Origin: a virus
Reading direction: 5' to 3' (one strand)
DNA length: 50,546 nucleotides
Virus record (IMG/VR): IMGVR_UViG_3300022700_000305
Coordinates: 1 to 50,546 of that record
Within the stretch, counting starts at the first letter, position 1, and every line of letters starts with the position of its first letter. This document shows, in pieces, positions 17,249 through 24,139 of this stretch. The notes below the pieces were generated by a model, which worked only from the letters and a program-made list of their open reading frames with translations, was not told the origin of the DNA and ran no database searches. The position numbers and the translations under genes are program-made.

Positions 17249-18913
17249 ATGCCTTATGAAAATGAACATGCGTGTAGGTTACAAAACCCTGATAAATATA
17301 ATCAGTTTAGAAGAGTTAATAATGATATCGAAGTTGGTGGTAAAAAAGCCGATGCAATATACGGTATAAATGGTGATACCGCTGAACTCCAAGCTGTTAG
17401 ATTTAAGACGGATAAATTCACGGAGAATGAAGCACACAATTGGTGTAGAAACCATAACGGAACATTTGAACCGGCTTCAAATAATGAAGGTAATAAAATG
17501 AAAAATACACAAGATAAAATTTTTAAAAATAAAGCAGTTCCTACCCATACACCAGATATGCTAGACGACGAATCGTGGGATGGAGATAATGCAGTTGATA
17601 ACTTAAGACAATGGGCAAGTAACGACGGATCCGGTGATAAAGAAACTATTGATTGGGATGATTACAAATACGGATTCGGATGGTATAATGATAACGAACC
17701 AGAAAATTTCACCTCTTATAAACTACCACACCACAAAGTAGTAAACGGGGAACTTAGGACATCCAAACAAGGTGTGTATGCTGCGGCAGCTGCTGTTGAA
17801 GGCGCTCGAGGTGGTATAGATATATCTGATAGTCAGTTGGCAGATGTAAGAGACCACTTAGAAACGCACTATTCACAGATGGACGAAGATCCACCTTGGC
17901 GTGAAATGCAAGATGAATATGTTTGTGAATGTCTAGAATGTGGACATATTGTAGAATCTGAAGAACATTGTAAAGATATAAAGTGTCCCGAATGTGGAGG
18001 ACAAATGAGAAGACTTGAAAGACCTGGTGAAGGCCGACATGAACAAACCGATAATTTCTATCTATTGAAACATTGGTGGAAAGGTCAATTTGTTGTTAAA
18101 TGGGGTCCGTCTAAAGAACATTGGGACTTATTTTATAACGGTAAACAAATAGTACTTGATAGCAATCCATTAGAATCAAATGAGATGGGTACCGCAATAC
18201 GCGAACCATACACAAACGACTTTGAGAAAAAGGGTTCTAATGGACCTGAATATATTGAACCAGGTACACCTGGAAATCCAACGAAGGATACGTCATGTTG
18301 GGTTGAAAGACTTGATGAGGGTACAATCAACGTCGAAATAGACACGGAAACCAAAAAAGTATTTAGTATCAACGGAGAAAATCTGACCGACACATGGGTA
18401 CTAGAAAGAGAAGATGAAAATACTAATCTTTGGGTTATGAAAAAGCAGGAACAACACAGTGAACTACAACAACATGAACTCAGCTGCGATACACCTGTTG
18501 AAATAGAACTCATGGAAATGTTACCAACAGGTAACATGAAAATAGAAGGGTGTATATTGGGTGAAGGTGTCTGGAACGGATATTTCTGGCCCGGGGACGT
18601 AGTAAAAGAAGTCGGTGAAGAAGCTATCGAAAATCTTAAAATAGAAGTTGGACCTGACCACGAAGATAAAATCACTGACGCAGGTGAAGTGATAAACTAT
18701 CAGTGGGATGACCACAAAAAAGGTTGGCATATCGAAGCAATAATCGATAACAAAGAAGCGATCGAACGTGCACAATCGTTAGAAGATCCTGGGTGGTCTA
18801 TCGAAGCAACTGCATATAGTGACAACGTAAGAAACATAATAAAAGAAATAACAGATCTTAAATCTGCGGTACTAGTAAGAGTCCCTGCATGTAAGACCTG
18901 TTATGTATCGTGA
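17249..18913 (+). CDS. Multidomain prohead protease (XkdF-like) with zinc ribbon and LigD-PE-like insert
   Basis: A 554-residue protein; ATG 17249 (MPYENEHACRL) is the expected start. Residues 1-75 are the small domain that opens many phage proteins of this kind. About 105-215 holds SYKLPHHKVVNGEL and AAAVEGARGG, seen in prohead-protease-associated regions. About 225-255 is a zinc ribbon (CECLECGHIV..IKCPECGG). About 265-400 resembles the LigD 3'-phosphoesterase fold (HWDLFYNGKQ, then FSINGENLTDTWVL, then NLWVMKK). About 415-554 (GEGVWNGYFWPGDVV..WSIEATAY) matches the XkdF-like protease domain that matures the capsid. It lies upstream of the scaffold and capsid genes. Domain boundaries are by eye and the insert's activity is uncertain. 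Confidence 0.8.
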   Translation: MPYENEHACRLQNPDKYNQFRRVNNDIEVGGKKADAIYGINGDTAELQAVRFKTDKFTENEAHNWCRNHNGTFEPASNNEGNKMKNTQDKIFKNKAVPTHTPDMLDDESWDGDNAVDNLRQWASNDGSGDKETIDWDDYKYGFGWYNDNEPENFTSYKLPHHKVVNGELRTSKQGVYAAAAAVEGARGGIDISDSQLADVRDHLETHYSQMDEDPPWREMQDEYVCECLECGHIVESEEHCKDIKCPECGGQMRRLERPGEGRHEQTDNFYLLKHWWKGQFVVKWGPSKEHWDLFYNGKQIVLDSNPLESNEMGTAIREPYTNDFEKKGSNGPEYIEPGTPGNPTKDTSCWVERLDEGTINVEIDTETKKVFSINGENLTDTWVLEREDENTNLWVMKKQEQHSELQQHELSCDTPVEIELMEMLPTGNMKIEGCILGEGVWNGYFWPGDVVKEVGEEAIENLKIEVGPDHEDKITDAGEVINYQWDDHKKGWHIEAIIDNKEAIERAQSLEDPGWSIEATAYSDNVRNIIKEITDLKSAVLVRVPACKTCYVS

Positions 18914-18918
18914 TATAA

Positions 18919-19317
18919 ATGGATCTGGAACACAAATTTAAAGACGCGATCTGCGGTGTCTCGATAGAGAAAAAAACGCGGTCTAAGCTAGGGTTAAGAG
19001 CAAGACCTTGGGTTGAAATCCACACATCAAATCATAAAGCGAGACAGATCAAATACGAACTACTAAATTACGGTATTAACGCAACAGTCAACAACGATGG
19101 CGTCAGAATCCAAGGCATAACTAATTGCGACATGATAACGAGATTCTTCGATCCGCCTAAATGGTGGCAGCAGGCGATGAATATGTTCCGCAACAAAGAC
19201 CACCTGGATAAAGAAGGCATGTTAAGAATAGTTCAATTAAGATCGAGAAATAGCGATCGAACCGTATCAAAATGGACGATCAAAAAAGTCGTTGAGACAT
19301 TGAACAAAAATGCATAA
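18919..19317 (+). CDS. Orphan LAGLIDADG-like / unknown protein
   Basis: A 132-residue basic protein (GLRARPWVEIHTSNHKARQI, then GINATVNNDGVRIQGI, then HLDKEGMLRIVQLRSRNSD). The beta-beta-alpha spacing recalls single-domain LAGLIDADG-type homing-endonuclease relatives found in archaeal viruses, but the acidic active-site motif itself is missing or degraded. Base composition is visibly more GC-rich than the fibre and radical SAM genes. It follows the protease by 5 nt. It is a real gene by coding appearance; the function is a weak guess. Confidence 0.55.
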   Translation: MDLEHKFKDAICGVSIEKKTRSKLGLRARPWVEIHTSNHKARQIKYELLNYGINATVNNDGVRIQGITNCDMITRFFDPPKWWQQAMNMFRNKDHLDKEGMLRIVQLRSRNSDRTVSKWTIKKVVETLNKNA

Positions 19318-19318
19318 A

Positions 19319-19336
19319 CCCAAAAACTTTTTATAC
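19319..19336 (+). promoter_or_regulatory. Probable promoter reading into the RNA element from the left
   Basis: CCCAAAAACTTTTTATAC matches the consensus at 13 of 17 fixed positions. Initiation about 25 nt past the TATA box falls near 19358, just at the closing stem of the foldable element. Confidence 0.45.
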
Positions 19337-19357
19337 ATCCTATCACATAAGTATTAG

Positions 19358-19520
19358 TGCAACACCACCAAGGAGTTAGGGGTTCTTTTCCCTTTCTCCA
19401 TACTAGCGCAAAATTACCGAAATGCTAACCGGCAGGGTCACTATAGCTAAGTAGCCGTCAGAATATCTCGCAGTTTAGGAGGACGGAGAAGAAACCCATC
19501 CTCCCTTTTGGTGTTGTGTG
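19358..19520. ncRNA. Candidate structured non-coding RNA
   Basis: This 163-nt stretch has no ORF, is more GC-rich than its surroundings and folds by eye into a closed multi-branch shape. The closing stem is CAACACCA 19360-19367 with TGGTGTTG 19509-19516. The arms are GGAG-TT-AGGG 19372-19381 with CCCT-TT-CTCC 19390-19399; TAGC 19404-19407 with GCTA 19424-19427; CGGC 19430-19433 with GCCG 19454-19457; and GGAGGA 19478-19483 with TCCTCC 19499-19504. Promoters face in from both sides, so the transcribed strand is undecided. The minus strand is favoured because its promoter is a perfect consensus match and a T-run follows the closing stem on that strand. No known RNA family is recognised. Confidence 0.6.
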
Positions 19521-19542
19521 TATGTTTTATATACCTGTTGTT

Positions 19543-19561
19543 CTATTTAAATGTTTTGGAC
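19543..19561 (-). promoter_or_regulatory. Minus-strand archaeal promoter facing the RNA element
   Basis: Read on the minus strand this is GTCCAAAACATTTAAATAG, a perfect match to the consensus and identical to the glycosyltransferase promoter at 15644-15662. Initiation about 25 nt past the TATA box falls near 19520, at the edge of the closing stem. No minus-strand gene follows, so the product would be a non-coding RNA. Confidence 0.75.
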
Positions 19562-19587
19562 ACATTCGCGGACTAATGTCCTACCCT

Positions 19588-19606
19588 CCCCATAACATTT
19601 AAATAG
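19588..19606 (+). promoter_or_regulatory. Promoter of the scaffold-capsid operon
   Basis: CCCATAACATTTAAATAG keeps the TATA half and most of the BRE. It lies 34 nt before the ATG at 19640, with AGGTGA at 19629-19634 in the leader. A 6-bp inverted repeat (GTCCTA 19578-19583, TAGGAC 19607-19612) brackets it. Confidence 0.75.
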
Positions 19607-19639
19607 TAGGACACCGATAGGTTTAAATAGGTGAACTAC

Positions 19640-20527
19640 ATGGGACAATCCCTCGCCGAGTACCCCCTTCCTGAAGAAAACAAACCGATGAAAGTGAGTG
19701 CCAGTGAACTCGATTCTGTAGTCCTTATTTCAAAGGGTTATGAATCTGATGATACCATGCAAGACGGTGATATTTCAAGTGAAGTTCAAGGGCTTGCAGA
19801 GAAGTTGGGGGTAAAGGAGTCTAGTGTTGAAAGTTTACTGACTCCTTTATTCATGCAAGATTCTTACCCTATGCCGGATGGTGAAGAACCGATGAAGGTA
19901 GAGGCAGGAGAACTAGAGTACGTAGTACTTGCTCCGAAAGGATACGAGGGTTACCCTCAAACTGAAGGAGGTATGCAAATGACTGAAGAAGATGAAGAAG
20001 TTACTGAGGAGGATCAAAATATGTCCGAAGATTCACAAGATCAAGAGCTTTCTGAGATGAAAGAGGAGGTCAAAAAGATGACACAGAAAAGCGAAGAACT
20101 GAAATTAGAAAACGAACAATTGTCAGAGAAAGTCGAGGAGTACGAAAACTCCGTTAGTGATTACGAAGAAAAAGTGGAACAGTTAGAACAGGAAAAGCAG
20201 GAATTACAAGACAAAGTCGATGAATACGAAGAGATGCTTGAGCAGAAAGAGAAGTCTGAGAAAAGACAACTTGCTGAAGACATAATGGAAATTCGTGAAA
20301 AGAAAGGTCTCGTAGATGAAGATTGTGATTGTGAACAAAAATTGAGTGAATTAACAGAGATGCCAAAAGATGCATTAAAGGCGATACTACAGGACTTAAA
20401 AGAAGTTAGTGAAAAGCTTTCCGAACCACAACCGAAAGTTAAAGAGAATGTGGAAGAGGAAGAACATAAAAACAGTGATGAAAAGAAAGAAGCTCTAAGA
20501 AAAGAGCTTTTCGGTGATAGAGAATAA
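19640..20527 (+). CDS. Probable capsid scaffold protein
   Basis: A 295-residue very acidic protein. ATG 19640 is set by AGGTGA. Residues about 8-35 and 78-105 are a duplicated module (PMKVSASELDSVVL and PMKVEAGELEYVVL, each followed by a KGYE). Residues about 130-225 are one long coiled coil (KLENEQLSEKVEEYENSVSD). The C-terminus is charged and ends KKEALRKELFGDRE. Position between the prohead protease and the capsid genes, the coiled coil and the acidity fit an internal scaffold that is cleaved during head maturation. The duplicated N-terminal module is unusual and may bind the capsid or the portal. Confidence 0.75.
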   Translation: MGQSLAEYPLPEENKPMKVSASELDSVVLISKGYESDDTMQDGDISSEVQGLAEKLGVKESSVESLLTPLFMQDSYPMPDGEEPMKVEAGELEYVVLAPKGYEGYPQTEGGMQMTEEDEEVTEEDQNMSEDSQDQELSEMKEEVKKMTQKSEELKLENEQLSEKVEEYENSVSDYEEKVEQLEQEKQELQDKVDEYEEMLEQKEKSEKRQLAEDIMEIREKKGLVDEDCDCEQKLSELTEMPKDALKAILQDLKEVSEKLSEPQPKVKENVEEEEHKNSDEKKEALRKELFGDRE

Positions 20528-20544
20528 TCTCCAGCAAATGGAGA
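20528..20544 (+). other. Short intergenic hairpin after the scaffold gene
   Basis: TCTCC-agcaaat-GGAGA lies directly after the scaffold stop codon and before the decoration gene's Shine-Dalgarno. It may tune mRNA stability or expression ratio. The stem is only 5 bp. Confidence 0.35.
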
Positions 20545-20568
20545 ATATAAAATTAAAGGTGAATAAAT

Positions 20569-20931
20569 ATGTCTGCAGGAGATATAGATTACGAATTCAG
20601 CCTTTGGGTTAAAAGCGGCACAGCAAACGCTTCAATAACCGCAGGTGATATCGTATATAACGGTGGAGACGGATGGATACCCGCTGACGGCAGTTATAGT
20701 GGTCAGCCAATTGGTGTTGCAAATGCGGATGCAGATTCTGCATCTTCGTTCGCGATTATCAGATCAGGTGTTGTATCCGTTGCAAAGGCAACAGGAACTG
20801 CTACAGTAGATGGTACAGAAGTTGATTTGACTAGTGGTGAAGTAGAAGAAGGTGGAACAACAACTCCAAATGCATTTGTTGTTGAAGCCACAGCAAGCGA
20901 CGCTGAAGAAGTGCAAATTTATCTAGTCTAG
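20569..20931 (+). CDS. Capsid decoration / cement protein (DUF2190-like)
   Basis: A 120-residue, Ala-, Gly- and Thr-rich acidic beta protein. The run ITAGDIVYNGGDGWIPAD, then GQPIGVANADAD, then FAIIRSGVVSV follows the pattern of small capsid-cement proteins placed just before the major capsid gene. It would bind the outer capsid surface and stabilise it. The AGGTGA site fixes ATG 20569; the capsid gene follows after 11 nt. Confidence 0.8.
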   Translation: MSAGDIDYEFSLWVKSGTANASITAGDIVYNGGDGWIPADGSYSGQPIGVANADADSASSFAIIRSGVVSVAKATGTATVDGTEVDLTSGEVEEGGTTTPNAFVVEATASDAEEVQIYLV

Positions 20932-20942
20932 AGGTGATATGA

Positions 20943-21758
20943 ATGGGTAAACTAGTTGTTAGAGACGATTTGTCAGATCCGATGAAGGCTGAAGTAATAC
21001 TGGAAGAAGTCTATAGAGAAGTGAGAGCATCATATAATTTAAGAGAGGCTTGTAGAGTAATTGGTACGGGTGAAGCATTAAATATTGAGATTCCACTTGT
21101 AACCCAGAGAGTATCTGGTCAGCAAGATGTGCCTGAATTAGAAGAGGCTGAGATCTCAAGTCAAGCTTATAGTCACATTTCATCCAAGTTACACAAGAAT
21201 GTCGTACACATAGCATTGTCCAGAGAAGCACAGATGGAAGCTAAACAAGATATATTGTCGATGCATGTACAAGATGCAGGTCAAGAGATCGGTAGAATGG
21301 AGAATGCAGAGATCGCTGATGAGTTTAGCGCATTAGACAGTAATAGCGGCAGCGATTGGTCAGCATCCAATGATCCGTTCGACGACATAATGACAGCTGC
21401 AACCACTGTACGTGAAAATGGATATGAACCAACACAATTGTGGATGGAACCGGGTGTTTATTCCGCGTTAGTATCCAACGATGACATACTTGACAGGCTC
21501 GAAAGAGGTGCTACAGCAGACGGTCAGTTAGGAACCATAGCTGGTTTTGATATAAGACTTGATCAGGAACTACCTGATGGAGAAGCATATCTGATCGATC
21601 CAACCGCACCAGCATTCGTGCTGTTCGATGGTCCAGAATGGATATCTGAATATAGTTCAGATACAGCATTCTATGATGGTTATATCATAGCGGACTTCCT
21701 CGGATTAGAGACAGTATTACCAAATGCTGCGTATAGGCTGACTGATCTATTAGGTTAA
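20943..21758 (+). CDS. Major capsid protein (HK97 fold)
   Basis: A 271-residue acidic protein. ATG 20943 follows GAGGTGAT. The N-terminal region (residues about 1-60) would be the arm. The middle holds the E-loop and spine-like region (SHISSKLHKNVVHIALSREA). The later part, from PTQLWMEPGVYSALVSND through AGFDIRLDQELPDG to the C-terminus, fits the A-domain of HK97-type capsid proteins of about this length. Its place between the decoration gene and the head-tail adaptor supports the call. The gene ends just before a T-rich element that also follows the tube gene. Confidence 0.88.
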   Translation: MGKLVVRDDLSDPMKAEVILEEVYREVRASYNLREACRVIGTGEALNIEIPLVTQRVSGQQDVPELEEAEISSQAYSHISSKLHKNVVHIALSREAQMEAKQDILSMHVQDAGQEIGRMENAEIADEFSALDSNSGSDWSASNDPFDDIMTAATTVRENGYEPTQLWMEPGVYSALVSNDDILDRLERGATADGQLGTIAGFDIRLDQELPDGEAYLIDPTAPAFVLFDGPEWISEYSSDTAFYDGYIIADFLGLETVLPNAAYRLTDLLG

Positions 21759-21766
21759 ATAGACTA

Positions 21767-21791
21767 AAACCCCTTTCCTTTATTTATTATG
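21767..21791 (+). repeat. T-rich intergenic element, copy 1 (after capsid gene)
   Basis: This 25-nt element (AAACCCCTTTC, then T-rich, ending in the ATG of the next gene) is 24/25 identical to 26024-26048. Both copies follow very abundant structural genes and end on the next start codon, and neither start has a Shine-Dalgarno. It may act as a leaky T-rich archaeal terminator or an mRNA processing site. Confidence 0.6.
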
Positions 21792-22151
21792 GTTGAAGTA
21801 ACGATTGATGATGTGAGGGTGGCTTTAAACGAAATAAGCCAAGAAGAATTAGCTGATGCGACTATTCAGCAAAAAATTGATGATGCTAATGAGATAGCCG
21901 ACGAAAAAGGATTGTCGGGATTTAATAGGAAAAGATTTGTTAGAGCTTGGGCAGCGCTCAAGTCATTCATAGTTTCAAATACTTATACTCAAGCCGATTT
22001 TGGCGATATTGAAGTTAGAAGGGCATGGGAAACAATATTAGAACAATTAGAACAAGAAGTTAAAGATTCATTGATAGAAGCAGATGCAATGACTGGTTTG
22101 GTCATTGAATCAACACCGATGTTTGATGATAGACCAACACCAGACGAATAA
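21789..22151 (+). CDS. Head-tail adaptor (gp6-like)
   Basis: A 120-residue, alpha-helical, acidic protein (TIDDVRVALNEISQEEL, then TIQQKIDDANEIADEKG, then RKRFVRAWAALKSFIVS). Length, helical pattern and position straight after the major capsid gene fit the HK97 gp6-type adaptor that binds the portal ring. It starts without a Shine-Dalgarno, on the T-rich element. Confidence 0.7.
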   Translation: MVEVTIDDVRVALNEISQEELADATIQQKIDDANEIADEKGLSGFNRKRFVRAWAALKSFIVSNTYTQADFGDIEVRRAWETILEQLEQEVKDSLIEADAMTGLVIESTPMFDDRPTPDE

Positions 22152-22168
22152 CCTGAGAAAACCTCAGG
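22152..22168 (+). other. Hairpin after the adaptor gene
   Basis: CCTGAG-aaaac-CTCAGG starts one base after the adaptor stop codon. It is a perfect 6-bp stem with a 5-nt loop and is followed by a G-run. There is no T-run, so it is more likely an mRNA structure than a terminator. Confidence 0.45.
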
Positions 22169-22181
22169 GGGATATTAAAAT

Positions 22182-22246
22182 ATGATGTCGGAAGACCCGA
22201 TAGTTGAATGTATGCTACTTTTTTATGTAGGTGATAGTCTTGTTTG
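22182..22246 (+). CDS. Possible 21-residue mini-ORF before the neck gene
   Basis: ATGATG at 22182 follows CAGGGGG and reads MMSEDPIVECMLLFYVGDSLV, ending 7 nt inside the next gene. It could couple translation to the TTG start at 22240, or be chance. It fills the gap between the adaptor and the neck gene. Confidence 0.25.
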
Positions 22247-22659
22247 AAGGCTTTGTTGACCGTGTTAGGGATATGATGGACGGTCAAGATGAAAAAATAG
22301 CTGATGAGGCTTCAAAACGATTGATGGAAATCATCGAAAAAGAATTTATAAATGAGGGTCATCCTAGTCATAAATGGGCTCCGTTATCTCCTATAACAAT
22401 AAGAATAAAAAAGAAAAAAGGATATCCAAAACCGGAACAAATATTAGAAGCGACGGGTAAATTAAGAGGTAGTGTCGAAAGAAACCAAATTGATAAAAAT
22501 ACATATGAAGTTATTATTGATGATGATAAAGCGGCTTATCATGAGTACGGAACCGCACATATGCCTGCACGTCCTATTTTGAGACCAGCAGTACAACAAC
22601 TAAAGCGCGAGTATCCAGATCTTCAAATCGTTTCAACATCCGGGGGAGTATTGATATGA
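22240..22659 (+). CDS. Virion morphogenesis protein (Mu gpG / tail completion type)
   Basis: A 139-residue basic protein. TTG 22240 is preferred over GTG 22231 because the AGGTGA at 22229-22234 is then properly spaced. HKWAPLSPITIRIKKKKG, then ILEATGKLRGSV, then AAYHEYGTAHMPARPIL is the signature of the phage virion morphogenesis (Mu gpG, HK97 gp10-like) family. These proteins act at the neck joining head and tail. The gene overlaps the next by 4 nt. Confidence 0.85.
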   Translation: MFEGFVDRVRDMMDGQDEKIADEASKRLMEIIEKEFINEGHPSHKWAPLSPITIRIKKKKGYPKPEQILEATGKLRGSVERNQIDKNTYEVIIDDDKAAYHEYGTAHMPARPILRPAVQQLKREYPDLQIVSTSGGVLI

Positions 22660-23036
22660 TAAAACCTATTAAAGGACTGGGTGCAAACTTAAAAACGTTT
22701 GAGGAGCTTGCAACTTATGTATCTTACGACGATGCTACTGTTGATAGTGATGGGTATGTTAGAGGAGGTGCCAGGCAGGATGCTGATTTGAAAGTTGCTG
22801 TTGTTGAGAACCCCGAAGAAGAATATGATGTTGATAGATTAGGTGATAATATTACTGGTGTTGCAAACATATATATTAGAGTAAAAGGTCAAGATTTAAA
22901 TATAGAACCTGATGTTGGAGATAGGTTAGTTGTTGGTGATGTTGAATGGAAAATATTAGAAATGTCTGATTTTGATACTGTGATTAAGTGCATGTGTGGA
23001 CGTGTTGAAGGCGGTGGTGTAGATGCTATCGACTGA
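22656..23036 (+). CDS. Head closure / neck protein
   Basis: A 126-residue beta-rich protein. VANIYIRVKGQDLNIEPDVG followed by DRLVVGDVEWKILEM fits the small beta-barrel of head closure proteins (SPP1 gp16 type), where a defined field and unit are read from 'GDxxxVGDxxWxI'. It overlaps both neighbours by a few bases (ATGA; ATG inside the end). The family is assigned mostly by position. Confidence 0.6.
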   Translation: MIKPIKGLGANLKTFEELATYVSYDDATVDSDGYVRGGARQDADLKVAVVENPEEEYDVDRLGDNITGVANIYIRVKGQDLNIEPDVGDRLVVGDVEWKILEMSDFDTVIKCMCGRVEGGGVDAID

Positions 23037-23769
23037 GTTGCAAAACGATTTTCTTTCGAATTTACCGAATTCAATAACGTTAAACGATCACGATATTAGT
23101 GTGCATAAAAGATATGCAAATCAATTTGTTGGGGATGAATTTCCAACGATCACACTTATGTATTACAATACTGGTGTTGTTAATTATATTTATTTAAATG
23201 AGGTATATAAAACTTCAAATGAATCAATAGATGAGTTTACGTATAATAAAAATGAATTTGAATTGGAAACACCAAGTCCGAACGAAATCTTAAAAGTTAT
23301 GGGGTATGTTGATGATAATTATGTTGAGGTTAGTGATAATTATTATGATTTAATATTGGCAGACGATACTGGCTATATAACGTTTAATAGGGATTTAGAT
23401 GATGAAACACAATTTGAAGTTAAATACAAGCATGATACCATAAAGGCTGAATATGGTGGTGAATTTTCAGATTATGTTCAATTAGATGTTTATACAAAGG
23501 ATATAAAAATCGGTGATGATTATATAAACGGTATATTATTAAATAAAGCAATTGTCCGTAATTTAGAAAAGCAAATTAGATTTAATTTAGATAATGAAAA
23601 TTATGTTATAAGGGATGTAACAAATGCATCTGATTTCTCTGATATATCGGGTGAAGAGTATGTATATAGGAGACAATTTGATGTAGAAATTGCATACCAT
23701 GATACATTTGTTGAATATCACGATAAAATGGAAGAAGTTAATTATGTAATGAATACGCAGGTGAGATGA
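23023..23769 (+). CDS. Probable tail terminator / completion protein
   Basis: A 248-residue acidic protein. It begins with an alpha-beta segment (LPNSITLNDHDISVHKRYAN, then GDEFPTITLMYYNT) of the kind seen in tail terminators. A beta domain follows, with a repeated 'YVDDNYVEVSDNYYDLIL' stretch, and a C-terminal region DISGEEYVYRRQFDVEIAYH. Its place between the neck genes and the sheath supports a role in capping the tail tube. It is longer than usual terminators (about 130-180 residues) because of the inserted beta region. Confidence 0.55.
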   Translation: MLSTELQNDFLSNLPNSITLNDHDISVHKRYANQFVGDEFPTITLMYYNTGVVNYIYLNEVYKTSNESIDEFTYNKNEFELETPSPNEILKVMGYVDDNYVEVSDNYYDLILADDTGYITFNRDLDDETQFEVKYKHDTIKAEYGGEFSDYVQLDVYTKDIKIGDDYINGILLNKAIVRNLEKQIRFNLDNENYVIRDVTNASDFSDISGEEYVYRRQFDVEIAYHDTFVEYHDKMEEVNYVMNTQVR

Positions 23770-24134
23770 TGAAATATGAAATAAATGCGTTAGAAAATGT
23801 AATATTAAGATCGTTAAATATGAATCTTGATGCAGGTCAACGAATTACGGTAGAGGACCCATCAAATAGACAAATTAATGAGATTGAGGATAGTGCGAAA
23901 GCTTCACTGATCAGATATGACAAGTATGAAGAGCAACAAGTAGATACATATGAAGAACCACAATCGATACAAGAAGATACAATTGAGGAGGACAACGCTA
24001 TAGTGGAGATAGAAATAGATACTTATGATAAGTATTATTGTCCATTGTGCGGACATTCGCATTATACCGATTCAAATATAGGTCAAGAACATTTAGAAGA
24101 ATTAAATGAGGAAGATATTAAATGGGAGAAGTGA
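23766..24134 (+). CDS. Small protein with C-terminal zinc site
   Basis: A 122-residue acidic protein. Its start is ATG 23766 (or the next ATG at 23769). The N-terminal 40 residues look like a small beta unit (ENVILRSLNMNLDAGQRITV). The middle is Glu- and Gln-rich and disordered. The C-terminus has YYCPLCGHSHYTDSNIGQEH, a CPLC pair with His residues that could bind zinc. It lies between the terminator and the sheath. The role is unknown. Confidence 0.7.
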   Translation: MMKYEINALENVILRSLNMNLDAGQRITVEDPSNRQINEIEDSAKASLIRYDKYEEQQVDTYEEPQSIQEDTIEEDNAIVEIEIDTYDKYYCPLCGHSHYTDSNIGQEHLEELNEEDIKWEK

Positions 24135-24139
24135 TATAG

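Noticed and set aside
19358-19520. Group I intron, RNase P RNA or tRNA in the foldable region
   Set aside because: The conserved core motifs of these RNAs are not present and the lengths do not fit; a novel or unrecognised RNA remains the best description.
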